Source of the DNA: Geitlerinema sp. S16
GTDB lineage: Bacteria; Cyanobacteriota; Cyanobacteriia; Cyanobacteriales; Geitlerinemataceae
Reading direction: 5' to 3'
Length of the DNA: 64,000 nucleotides
NCBI GenBank assembly: GCA_011390275.1
Contig: JAABST010000015.1
Location: forward strand, 25,450 to 89,449
Both the position numbers and the translations under genes were made by a program. Shown here piece by piece: positions 46,856 through 54,743 of the stretch (the first letter of the stretch is position 1; each line of letters begins with the position of its first letter). The notes beneath the pieces were generated by a model, which was not told where the DNA came from, did no database searches, and was given only the letters and a program-made list of their open reading frames with translations.

Positions 46856-47176
46856 TTAGGTATTGGCGGCGTCCGGCTTGGCGGTGTCCGGTTTGTCATC
46901 ACCCGATCGCACCGATCGCTCAAACCCAAGCACCACCAAAATATTCGACAGCGTCAGAAAAATCTCCGCGCTACCGTGCAACCAATCAACGTTGGCTAGC
47001 TCTAGGCCATAGGCTTGGCGTGCATAAAGTCCCGCCGGAATCGTGACCGCGACAAAGATCAGTAGCGCATAGAACCCGATCAGCGCGAGTTTTGGAGCCT
47101 GACCCGATTTCGTCAAAAACCATAAAAATCCCAGGTAAGGGAACAGGGAGATCGCAAAGAGATTTTCTTTTAGCAT
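46856..47176 (-). CDS. DUF3593 cyanobacterial/plastid membrane protein
   Basis: A 106-residue protein; start at 47176 (MLKENLFAISLFPYLGFLWF) fits the family length. Three predicted helices lie at about 5-22, 32-53 and 68-88, with conserved LTKSGQAPKLALIGFYALLI and DWLHGSAEIFLTLSNILVVL. DUF3593 is found in cyanobacteria and plants, often beside DUF2499 (the Ycf49-like family). Here the DUF2499 gene is about 6 kb away. The function is unknown. The C-terminus is polar (SGDDKPDTAKPDAANT). Confidence 0.8.
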   Translation of the reverse strand: MLKENLFAISLFPYLGFLWFLTKSGQAPKLALIGFYALLIFVAVTIPAGLYARQAYGLELANVDWLHGSAEIFLTLSNILVVLGFERSVRSGDDKPDTAKPDAANT

Positions 47177-47322
47177 GAGTTGAAAGGCAGCATCGACAGA
47201 AGCGGAACGCGCAAGATTGTTACGCTCGATCTTAGCCCTGTGTCGGCGCAACGGCATCTCAACCTCGCCCGTTGTATTTCGTTAAATTAAACTTAACGAC
47301 CTGTTGTTAGGATCTAAAACAC

Positions 47323-47586
47323 GTGGATAGTCGAGATCTGGCCCGCTATATCGAGCAAACGGATGGCGTAGCGAAACCCTGGCTGCTGGTTCAATTGCGG
47401 CTGAGTAAGCTCAAAGAACGACGCGATACCCTCTCTCACGCTGACTATATCCGCGATCTTGATGAGATTCAGGCGGATTTGATGCAGCTTGGTGAGTGGT
47501 GGGTGGGTCGAGAGCAAGAGGTGTTTGGGCTGGGTCACGATCGCTCGGATATATCGGACATAAATGATCGCGATCGCGATTCATGA
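47323..47586 (+). CDS. Small conserved cyanobacterial protein of unknown function
   Basis: An 87-residue soluble, mostly helical protein beginning with GTG behind a TAGGA motif. The core MDSRDLARYIEQTDGVAKPW and LLVQLRLSKLKERRDTLSHA...YIRDLDEIQADLMQLGEWW looks conserved, and the tail is Asp/Arg-rich (SDINDRDRDS). I do not recognise a named family. It is divergent from the DUF3593 gene and lies 100 bases before ppk1 on the same strand. Confidence 0.55.
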   Translation: MDSRDLARYIEQTDGVAKPWLLVQLRLSKLKERRDTLSHADYIRDLDEIQADLMQLGEWWVGREQEVFGLGHDRSDISDINDRDRDS

Positions 47587-47686
47587 TTGTTATGCCGACT
47601 CATGATGTTTGATCGCAACGAAGATCAGGGCAAACCATCGCGCGTCCACACTATCCATTGCTACGAATCATTTGATCAGGGAAACC

Positions 47687-49996
47687 ATGACCGTCAATTC
47701 GGACTCCTCTTCTAGTTCCAAATCACGCCGATCGACCTCGTCTCAATCGCGCAAATCAGCGGAGCCGAATACCTCCTCAAACGAGAAGTCAGAACCGTCC
47801 AAAAAATCGCCGTTGCAGGATAAAAAACAAGGTCAGAAGATCAGCGAGACGAGTTCAGAACCCGAGGCGATCGACCTCAAGAAGTCGCAATATTATTTCA
47901 ACCGTGAACTGAGCTGGCTCGAATTCAATGCTCGCGTGCTACACGAAGCGATCGATGAGCGGACGCCCTTGCTCGAACGGCTCAAGTTTTTAGCGATTTT
48001 TAGCAACAATCTCGACGAATTTTTCATGGTGCGCGTGGCGGGGCTAAAACAGCAGGTACTCGCGGGCGTCTCGAAGCGAACCGCCGATGGGCGATCGCCT
48101 GAACAGCAGCTCCAAGACATTCGCCAGCGACTGCAACCAATGGTCGAGCAACAGCACGCCCATTTTCAGCAGGTATTACGCCAGCGTCTGACGGATGTTG
48201 GCGTTTACCTGCTCGACTACATTGATCTCGACACCGCCCAGCGCGACTACCTCCATACCTACTTTCGCGATCAACTTTTTCCGGCGCTCACCCCGCTCGC
48301 GGTTGACCCGAGCCACCCATTTCCCTTCATCTCAAACCTCAGCCTCAATCTCGCCGTTGTCGTTCGCGATCCCGAAACGCAAACGGAGTATTTCGCGCGG
48401 GTCAAAGTGCCGAAGATGTTTCCTCGGTTCCTCAAGCTCCCGAATCATCTCAGTGGTCGTCGCACGGGAACCAAGAGTACCGGCGAAGCGATCTGGACGG
48501 GGGTTCCCCTTGAACAGGTGATCGCTCACAATCTTGAAGCGCTGTTCACGGGGATGGATATCCAGGAGTATTACCCGTTTCGTGTGACTCGCCATGCGGA
48601 TCTGGCGGTCGAGGAAGATGAAGCCGACGATCTGCTATTGGCGATCGAGCAGGAGCTACGCAAGCGGCGCTGGGGCGGTTCGGCTGTGCGGGTCGAAGTG
48701 CCGTCCGGCTTGCCAGATAATGTGCGGGCGATGCTGATGCGCGAGCTGGATGTTGAGTCCGACGATGTGTATGACGTGGACGGCACGCTGGGACTGAATG
48801 CGCTGTTTGCCCTGGCCTCGTTGCCGTTGCCGGAGCATCAAGATGAGCCTTGGAGTGCGGTGGTTCCGCAGCGGTTGCGGCGATTTTCGGAGGGGATCGA
48901 TCCGTCCGAAAATGTGAATGAAAGCGATTTGTTTGCGGAAATTCGCGATCGGGGCGATCTGCTCGTCCATCATCCCTACCACTCGTTTTCCGCCACCGTT
49001 CAGCGCTTCATCGAAATCGCCGCCCACGATCCCGATGTCCTGGCGATCAAAATGACGCTCTACCGCACCTCCGGCGACTCGCCCGTCATTCGCGCCCTGG
49101 TCGATGCTGCGGAAAATGGTAAGCAAGTCGCGGTACTGGTGGAACTCAAGGCTCGCTTTGACGAAGAGAATAATATTCTCTGGGCGCGAAAGCTCGAACG
49201 CGCGGGCGTTCACGTGGTGTACGGCCTGGTGGGTCTCAAAACGCACACCAAAATCTCGATGGTGGTTCGCCGTGAAAAAAATATCATGCGTCGCTACGTC
49301 CACATCGGAACCGGCAACTACAACCCCAAAACCGCCAAACTCTATACCGATCTGGGCTTACTGAGCTGTCGTGAAGACCTCGGCGCAGACCTCACCGATC
49401 TGTTTAACCACCTCACTGGTTACTCGCGCCAAACTGATTACCGTCAGTTACTCGTCGCGCCGGTCAATATGCGATCGCGAATGATCTCGCTCATCCGCCA
49501 GGAAATCGACCATTGCCGCAATGGTAAAACCGGGCGCATCGTTGCCAAAATGAACTCTCTAGTTGATTCGGAAATCATCGCCACACTCTACGAAGCGTCC
49601 CAGGCCGGTGTCCATATTGATCTGATTATTCGCGGTATCTGCTGCTTGCGTCCTGGCGTTCCGGGCGTCAGCGAAAACATTAAAGTCGTGAGCGTGATTG
49701 GTCGTTTTCTCGAACATTCACGGATTTTTTACTTCCACAATCTCGGCGATGAAAAACTATTTATCGGTAGCGCCGACTGGATGCCGCGCAATTTAAACCG
49801 TCGCATCGAGGCGATCACGCCCATTCTCGATCCCGATTTAGTCAAGGATCTACAGGAAATTCTCGGCATCATGCTTTCGGATAACCGCCAAGCGTGGGAG
49901 CTACAGGCCGACGGGTCGTATCTCCAACGCCAGCCGCCCGCTGCCGATGCGGAGCAGTCTTCTCAAAAAACATTAATGGACTTGGTACAGCAGTAG
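47687..49996 (+). CDS. ppk1: Polyphosphate kinase 1
   Basis: A 769-residue enzyme from ATG 47687, which follows AGGGAA; a longer frame to 47609 is possible. It polymerises ATP gamma-phosphate into polyphosphate. A Ser/Lys-rich N-terminal tail (about 60 residues) precedes the typical SQYYFNRELSWLEFNARVLH. The two PLD-like catalytic domains show LLVHHPYHSFSATVQRFIEI, VAVLVELKARFDEENNILWA and GVHVVYGLVGLKTHTKISMV with the autophosphorylated His expected in the GLKTHTK segment. The C-terminal DWMPRNLNRRIEAI is conserved. A ppx gene lies about 7 kb downstream. Confidence 0.95.
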   Translation: MTVNSDSSSSSKSRRSTSSQSRKSAEPNTSSNEKSEPSKKSPLQDKKQGQKISETSSEPEAIDLKKSQYYFNRELSWLEFNARVLHEAIDERTPLLERLKFLAIFSNNLDEFFMVRVAGLKQQVLAGVSKRTADGRSPEQQLQDIRQRLQPMVEQQHAHFQQVLRQRLTDVGVYLLDYIDLDTAQRDYLHTYFRDQLFPALTPLAVDPSHPFPFISNLSLNLAVVVRDPETQTEYFARVKVPKMFPRFLKLPNHLSGRRTGTKSTGEAIWTGVPLEQVIAHNLEALFTGMDIQEYYPFRVTRHADLAVEEDEADDLLLAIEQELRKRRWGGSAVRVEVPSGLPDNVRAMLMRELDVESDDVYDVDGTLGLNALFALASLPLPEHQDEPWSAVVPQRLRRFSEGIDPSENVNESDLFAEIRDRGDLLVHHPYHSFSATVQRFIEIAAHDPDVLAIKMTLYRTSGDSPVIRALVDAAENGKQVAVLVELKARFDEENNILWARKLERAGVHVVYGLVGLKTHTKISMVVRREKNIMRRYVHIGTGNYNPKTAKLYTDLGLLSCREDLGADLTDLFNHLTGYSRQTDYRQLLVAPVNMRSRMISLIRQEIDHCRNGKTGRIVAKMNSLVDSEIIATLYEASQAGVHIDLIIRGICCLRPGVPGVSENIKVVSVIGRFLEHSRIFYFHNLGDEKLFIGSADWMPRNLNRRIEAITPILDPDLVKDLQEILGIMLSDNRQAWELQADGSYLQRQPPAADAEQSSQKTLMDLVQQ

Positions 49997-50019
49997 GGCG
50001 ATCGCCCTCATCGGTTCGC

Positions 50020-50535
50020 TTACTCTGGATGGGTCAGAGGCGTATCGAGGAAACGTTCGATCGCCGTTGCTCGGACTTCGCGCAGAACCCGTTTGATCGG
50101 CTCGTAGGTTAGTCGATCGGATGTCTCGCGATAGTTTCTCCAGGCGTAGGCTTGGATTTCGTCGGGCTGGACGGCGACGGTTTTTGTCCAAACCCGAGCG
50201 GGAAAATAGGTCACCGTTTTATCGACGATCCGTTTGCGTTTTTCGATGCGATAGCTTTCCTGAAGGGACGGCCCCGGCAACAGGAAAAAATCTGCTGCGC
50301 CAATCCCGGTTTCTTCGATAAATTCACGGCAGGCCGCGTCGCGAGGCTCTTCGCCCGCTTCGGCGTGTCCCTTGGGGAAACCCCAATGACCCGCGTGATG
50401 TTGCACGACCAAATACTCGAAATAGTCGATATCTTCGATCGTGGCCGCCTCTGGAATGAAGATCGGCACAATGCCAAACGCAGTATCTTGCTGGACGGGT
50501 TTATCGAACTGAAATTTGAATTTGGGTTGGCTCAT
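50020..50535 (-). CDS. Nudix hydrolase
   Basis: A 171-residue protein. The Nudix box GHAEAGEEPRDAACREFIEE followed by TGI is complete (GX5EX7REUXEEXGU). The surrounding HAGHWGFPKGHAEAGE and the FDKPVQQDTAFGIVPIF start resemble bis(5'-nucleosyl)-tetraphosphatase/MutT-like members, which hydrolyse dinucleoside polyphosphates or NDP-X. The exact substrate is not fixed. It converges with ppk1 with 23 bases between stops. Confidence 0.85.
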   Translation of the reverse strand: MSQPKFKFQFDKPVQQDTAFGIVPIFIPEAATIEDIDYFEYLVVQHHAGHWGFPKGHAEAGEEPRDAACREFIEETGIGAADFFLLPGPSLQESYRIEKRKRIVDKTVTYFPARVWTKTVAVQPDEIQAYAWRNYRETSDRLTYEPIKRVLREVRATAIERFLDTPLTHPE

Positions 50536-50595
50536 GGGGGCATCACGCTAAAAATGCAGGAGATTACCGATTCACCGTCTTCGGTATCTCTTCCT

Positions 50596-51126
50596 CTATT
50601 GTGCGCGTTGCAGTTTCAACACATCGCCCGCTGGATTGATTACAAAGAGATTCGCATCAGTGACCGTATAGCGAAAGGTTCGCGCTTCGCCCGTCGCTTG
50701 ATTGGTCGCGATAAAGGTCACGTCTTTAAATTCGACCGTACCGATCGACTCCCCCGTCTTAACGCTGCCGTCCTCGCTAAACTCCCAGGACAAATCCGCC
50801 CGTTCTTCCTCAGGTAATTCGACCAGATCCATCTCGACGCCATCCGGTCGCACGTAGGCGATCGGCTCCCATGCCCCGATCAGCAGCGCCGGATCGCCGC
50901 CCTTCGCCTCGCTGATGTTGGTCTCAGTGCCATCACTGGGCTGGCCGGGATTTTCGTCGGCTTTTGTCTCCGGTTCTGAGTCGGCTTCGGTCGGGGAAAT
51001 CGCCTCGGTTGCCGGTGCGGCAGGATCGGCAGAGTTTGCGGAATCGGGGCTGTCCGGCTGTGTAGCGGTATCAGCGCCACAGGCCGCGATTGAGAGGGAC
51101 AGACAGAGTACAAGCATCCGTCGCAT
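50596..51126 (-). CDS. Putative lipoprotein
   Basis: A 176-residue protein from the ATG at 51126 (MRRMLVLCLSLSIAACGADT), with a signal-peptidase II lipobox SIAAC. A Pro/Glu/Ser-rich linker of about 55 residues follows. The C-terminal domain of about 100 residues begins LLIGAWEPIAYVRPDGVEMD and looks like a beta-rich lipocalin-like fold (WEFSEDGSVKTGESIGTVEF, FRYTVTDANLFVI). The function is unknown. The IS630-like element starts 61 bases upstream of the ATG and may have displaced the promoter. Confidence 0.7.
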   Translation of the reverse strand: MRRMLVLCLSLSIAACGADTATQPDSPDSANSADPAAPATEAISPTEADSEPETKADENPGQPSDGTETNISEAKGGDPALLIGAWEPIAYVRPDGVEMDLVELPEEERADLSWEFSEDGSVKTGESIGTVEFKDVTFIATNQATGEARTFRYTVTDANLFVINPAGDVLKLQRAQ

Positions 51127-51187
51127 CGGAGAGATATCGATCATGTTGTTAATTGGTTTTGTTCGTCGCTAAATGTTGTCTACTCTA

Positions 51188-52369
51188 ATACCAAATCCGT
51201 ATAGGCTAAGGGAGAGTAGATAGAGGCTCAGTGATGACTAAAAGTGTAAACCTGTCCACCCACCTGTCCGCCAGCGAACTGAAGGCGAGTTACACCAGTA
51301 GCTCTGACGCGGTCGAGTCACGACGTTACCATCTGCTCTGGCTGGTGAGCCAAGGTTATCAGCTAACTCAAGCAGCTCAGGTCGTAGGTTACAACTATAA
51401 TTACGCCTACAAAGTGGTTCGTCGCTACAACGAAGAGGGAGTGGAGGGAGTGAAAAATGGTCGAAAAAGTCTATGCCCGCCGGGACGAAAAGGACTTCTC
51501 GACGAACAGCAGCTCGCAGACCTCTCTCAACAAATTCAAAGCCCGCCAGAAGATGGTGGACTGTGGACGGGACCCAAAGTCGCTCGCTGGATCGAGAAAG
51601 TGACCGGGCAAGAGAAAGTCTGGAACCAACGGGGCTGGGACTACCTGAAAAAGATTGAGTATTCATGGCAACGGCCTCGCCCCCGTCATGAAAAGGCCAA
51701 TATTCAGGCACAAGAGGAGTTTAAAAAAACTCCCAGAACTAAAGCGCACTCTCGAAGCCCGATATCCGAAAGCTGAACTCGAAGTCTGGGTGTTTGACGA
51801 GCATCGGGTGGGACTTCAGCCAATACTGCACAAAGTGTGGAGTCCGATCGGCCAGCGATCGAAAGCGAAAGTTAACCTTCGCTACGAGTGGACTTATGTT
51901 TATGGATTTGTCCATCCCAACAGTGGTCAGACGGAGTGGTTTATCCTGCCGCGAGTCAATGTGGACTGGTTCAATCTGGCTTTAAAAGAGTTTGCCCAGG
52001 CTGTGGGAGCTGGGCAGAAGAAACGATTGCTACTGGTGCTTGATGGAGCGGGTTGGCATCGTAGTACCCGACTCGAAATACCGGAGGGGATTGAGCTGGA
52101 AATCCTGCCGCCTTATTCTCCTGAATTGCAACCGGCTGAGCGACTGTGGAAGCTGGCTGACGAGCCGATTGCCAATCGCTGTTTTCAAACCATTGAGGCC
52201 ATCGAAGACCTCTTGGTCGAACAGTGTCAAACCCTGACCACAACTATGCAGCAGCATATTCATAAGCTGACGGAATATAGCTGGTGGCCTGCCTAAGCTC
52301 TATCTCTCCCTAAATGTTAAGAGACTGAACCAAGATTTATATCTCCCTAAGCACAACCGGATTTGGCGT
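51188..52369 (+). mobile_element. IS630-family insertion sequence, complete
   Basis: A 1182-base element flanked by TA on both sides (51186-51187 and 52370-52371), the IS630/Tc1-mariner target duplication. Terminal inverted repeats share CCAAATCCG and an inner GCT(A/T)AGGGAGA block: left end ATACCAAATCCG, right end complementary to ACGCCAAATCCG. It carries one transposase split over two frames. Both ends and the TA duplication look intact, suggesting recent or intact insertion. It lies between the lipoprotein 5' region and the hsp20 terminator. Confidence 0.85.
51234..52296 (+). CDS. IS630-family transposase, split by a frameshift at an A7 run
   Basis: Frame one (51234-51776) encodes the N-terminal helix-turn-helix part (LSASELKASYTSSSDAVESR, WLVSQGYQLTQAAQVVGYNY) up to EEFKKTPRTK. 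The catalytic DDE part continues in the next frame to 52296: LEVWVFDEHRVGLQPI (first Asp), LLLVLDGAGWHRSTR (second Asp) and YSPELQPAERLWKL (Glu). The frames meet at TTTAAAAAAAC (A7 at 51723-51729). Skipping or losing one A joins them into a 353-residue protein of normal family length. This may be programmed slippage or a mutation; the sequence alone does not decide. Confidence 0.85.
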
Positions 52370-52399
52370 TAGTAAATATTTTAGAGGTTTTTTACACAA

Positions 52400-52427
52400 A
52401 AAAGCCTCTTCAATTGAAGAGGCTTTT
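52400..52427. terminator. Perfect 28-base palindromic terminator
   Basis: AAAAGCCTCTTCAA (52400-52413) is exactly complementary to TTGAAGAGGCTTTT (52414-52427). A and T tracts at the ends make it usable in both directions. It lies 95 bases after the hsp20 stop on the minus strand and just outside the IS. The likeliest role is termination of hsp20 transcription, but it may also stop readthrough from the transposase. Confidence 0.8.
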
Positions 52428-52522
52428 AACAATAATCTGAATTGAATTTAACGAAAACTAAATGATGCTCAGAACGTATCCTCCAGTCATGCAATTAACG
52501 AATGTAGACAAACAAGAGAAAA

Positions 52523-53002
52523 TTACAGCTCGGCGGTATCACTCTCAAGTTCAAGACGTTCCGAGGTGGCTCGATCGCCAAGGCTGAGTTTGACGACTTT
52601 ATCGATCGCTTCGGGCGCTTTGGGGATGGTCAGAATCAAGATACCGTCGGTATAGTCCGCCATCGCTTCTGAATTCAGCACAGGGACGGAAAGTGAGAAC
52701 GTGCGACGGAACTGACCATTCGGAAATTCGCTGTAGAAACGGCGTTTCGTGTCTTCCGGCGTGGGTCGGACATATTCACCCGCGATCGAGACCTGTTCTC
52801 GGGTGATCGAAATATCGAGCTTGTCGCGATCGATTCCTGGCAGGAGCGATCGAACGATAAACTGCGTTTCGGTCTCTTCTAGCTCAACGGGAACAGACCA
52901 GTTACTTGAAACATTCTCACCCGAAAACTCATTAAATACGCGGTTAAGATGGCGTTGGATTTGATCAATTTCGGTGAATGGGCTAACGTGATAAAGTTTC
53001 AT
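52523..53002 (-). CDS. hspA: Small heat shock protein, Hsp20 family
   Basis: A 159-residue chaperone that holds unfolded proteins and protects membranes in heat and light stress. The alpha-crystallin domain (about 35-140) shows SVPVELEETETQFIVRSLLP, GIDRDKLDISITREQVSIAG and the conserved ADYTDGILILTIPKAPEA, with NGQFRRTFSLSVPV in between. AGAGAGGT precedes the ATG. No CIRCE (TTAGCACTC-N9-GAGTGCTAA) dyad is seen in the 317 bases upstream. An acidic C-terminus (ERLELESDTAEL) follows the domain. Confidence 0.92.
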   Translation of the reverse strand: MKLYHVSPFTEIDQIQRHLNRVFNEFSGENVSSNWSVPVELEETETQFIVRSLLPGIDRDKLDISITREQVSIAGEYVRPTPEDTKRRFYSEFPNGQFRRTFSLSVPVLNSEAMADYTDGILILTIPKAPEAIDKVVKLSLGDRATSERLELESDTAEL

Positions 53003-53319
53003 ATTTCTACCTCTCTAACGGCCTCAGTAACTTCAGTGATTGTTGGTTGGTTGTGTCGCTTTCGACAGTTTTATTCTCACTGATTTACCTGCAATTGCCA
53101 ATCGCAAGAACCGTATTCAATAGGGCTTAAAACCGAATTTCGGTTAATACGCTGCGCTATTCGGTCTCTACACCGTCATGCCGTTGGTTGTATCAAATAT
53201 TCTCAGCTCAATCAGTTCTAAGTAGGGTGAGCAAGGCTCACCATCCTGGACATTCACCCGCAGATTTCTGATACCTTGCCACACACTGATCGTGGTTGGC
53301 AGTGCCTATCCTACTGGCA
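53003..53319. other. Upstream region of hsp20 with a GTAGGG-type repeat
   Basis: This 317-base stretch lies between the hsp20 start and the stop of the DUF2499 gene. It contains the palindromic element at 53223-53315 and a short dyad AACCGAATTTCGGTT (53130-53144). No CIRCE element is visible. No gene was seen. Confidence 0.45.
53223..53315. repeat. Palindromic intergenic repeat, GTAGGG...CCTAC family
   Basis: The 93-base element opens with GTAGGGTGAGCAAGGCTCACC-like hairpin bases (53223-53243; GGTGAGC/GCTCACC) and closes with GGTTGGCAGTGCCTATCCTAC (about 53295-53315; GGCA/TGCC). The ends are imperfect inverted copies (GTAGGGTG versus GTAGGATA in complement). It belongs to the same repeat family as 7312-7478 and 58565-58728. 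It abuts the stop of the DUF2499 gene. Confidence 0.65.
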
Positions 53320-53625
53320 CTAGGATGTTGCGGTATCGCGGTTTTTCCAGATCCACCAGGCGGCGATACACATCGTCGTATTGCCGATCGCGGTGGTCGC
53401 CGCCTGCACGATCACGAGCCATTCCAGCGACTCAGCGTTATCGAAAAAATGCCAGGTACAGGCACACATCGCACTGACCAAGGCCGGAAGCATCGCCCAG
53501 GACAGCCAACGCCACGCTGGGTAGTGATTGATCTCGCTGTAGCGCCAAATCAGCCAAATCGCGGCGATCCATTCAATGACGCTGGAGACGTGAACAACCC
53601 AGGTGGGAACGGATAGTGCGTGCAT
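53320..53625 (-). CDS. DUF2499 (Ycf49-like) membrane protein
   Basis: A 101-residue protein with three predicted helices and many tryptophans: MHALSVPTWVVHVSSVIEWI, WRWLSWAMLPALVSAMCACT and the TWHFFDNAESLEWLVIVQAA motif, ending IGNTTMCIAAWWIWKNRDT. The pattern is diagnostic for the DUF2499/Ycf49 family of cyanobacteria and red-algal plastids. The function is unknown. Its usual partner family, DUF3593, is encoded at 46856. The stop is four bases from an intergenic repeat. Confidence 0.9.
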   Translation of the reverse strand: MHALSVPTWVVHVSSVIEWIAAIWLIWRYSEINHYPAWRWLSWAMLPALVSAMCACTWHFFDNAESLEWLVIVQAATTAIGNTTMCIAAWWIWKNRDTATS

Positions 53626-53719
53626 AGGCTAAAGCGTTGATGGGTTTGGGACGAGAGGGCTGGGACGAGAGGGTTACGATCGCTGCGCTTGAATGTTGAC
53701 TTCAGCGTGAACGACAAAG

Positions 53720-54649
53720 TTAGAAAAAATCTTCGGGGAGCGTTGTCCCTTCCAAGATGGCGTCTTCCATCGAGGCGAGGCTGATGTCAGCATCGTAGAG
53801 ATTGGCATCCGTGAGATCAGCGCGATCGAGGTTGGCACGCATGAGATTCGCTTCGAGCAGATTCGCATCGCGCAAGCTGGCATCGGAGAGATCGGCGTTA
53901 TCCAGCATCGTCCGCGCCAGGTTGGCCATGTTTAGCTTGGTTCCGCGTAGTTTTGCACCCGTTAAGCGAGCGCTGGCGACGATCGCGCTGTTGAGATTAG
54001 CGCCATCCAACACAGCCTCGCGCAAATCCACCGACGTCATCATGCAGCCGCTCAGATTCGCACCGCTCAGATTCGCCCCTTTCAGCTTCACGTCGCGTAG
54101 ATTGGCCTGCTTGAGGTTTGCACCGCGTAAGTCCGTGCGCGTCATGTCGGCATTGCAGAGATTCACGTCACGGAGGTCAGCTCCGCGCAAGTCGGCTCCG
54201 CGCAAAATGATCGGCTCATAGAGACGGCGCTCAAAACGCATATTTGCCCCTCGTAAGTGAGCGCCGCGCAGGTCGGCTCCGCTGAGGTTAGCGCCGCGCA
54301 GGTCGGCTCCGCTGAGGTTGGCATCGAGCAGGGTCGCCAAGCTTAGATCGGCGGTGCGTAAGTCGGCTTTTTGTAGTAGAGCGCCGTGAAGGTCGGCATC
54401 TTTGAGGTTGGCGTGGCGTAAATCGGCTTTTTTGAGGGTTGCTCCGCCGAGACGGGTTTTGGAGAGGTTGATATTGGTTAGGTGGCTTCGCCCGAGGTAG
54501 GCAAACAACAGGCTCGAACCGCGTAAATTAGCGCCGCTGAGATTGATGCCGACGAGTTCAGCTCCATCGAGTTTGGCGTTGTTTAACGACAGCTTTTTAA
54601 ATTCCAGGTGGCCAGCGTTATAACGTTCAATGAGTTCAGTTGCGTCCAT
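53720..54649 (-). CDS. Pentapeptide-repeat protein
   Basis: A 309-residue protein made almost entirely of A(D/N)LXX repeats from about residue 20 to 300 (GANLRGSSLL, KADLRHANLKDADLHGALL, ANLSGADLRGANLSGADLRG). This predicts a long right-handed quadrilateral beta-helix. A short helical start (MDATELIERYNAGHLEF) is the only other part. There is one irregular loop at MRFERRLYEPIILRG near the middle, where the helix is probably interrupted. The function is unknown; no gyrase-mimic features can be claimed. It follows the large hypothetical gene by 94 bases on the same strand. Confidence 0.8.
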   Translation of the reverse strand: MDATELIERYNAGHLEFKKLSLNNAKLDGAELVGINLSGANLRGSSLLFAYLGRSHLTNINLSKTRLGGATLKKADLRHANLKDADLHGALLQKADLRTADLSLATLLDANLSGADLRGANLSGADLRGAHLRGANMRFERRLYEPIILRGADLRGADLRDVNLCNADMTRTDLRGANLKQANLRDVKLKGANLSGANLSGCMMTSVDLREAVLDGANLNSAIVASARLTGAKLRGTKLNMANLARTMLDNADLSDASLRDANLLEANLMRANLDRADLTDANLYDADISLASMEDAILEGTTLPEDFF

Positions 54650-54743
54650 GATGTGGGGGGAGCGTGGATCGACGTGCAGTGAGGCGATGGAGGGATGTGA
54701 TCGGGCGATAAATTGGTCGAGATAAAGCTAGCCAACGCAAACC

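Noticed and set aside
53003..53222. CIRCE operator for hsp20
   Set aside because: No TTAGCACTC-N9-GAGTGCTAA dyad is present.
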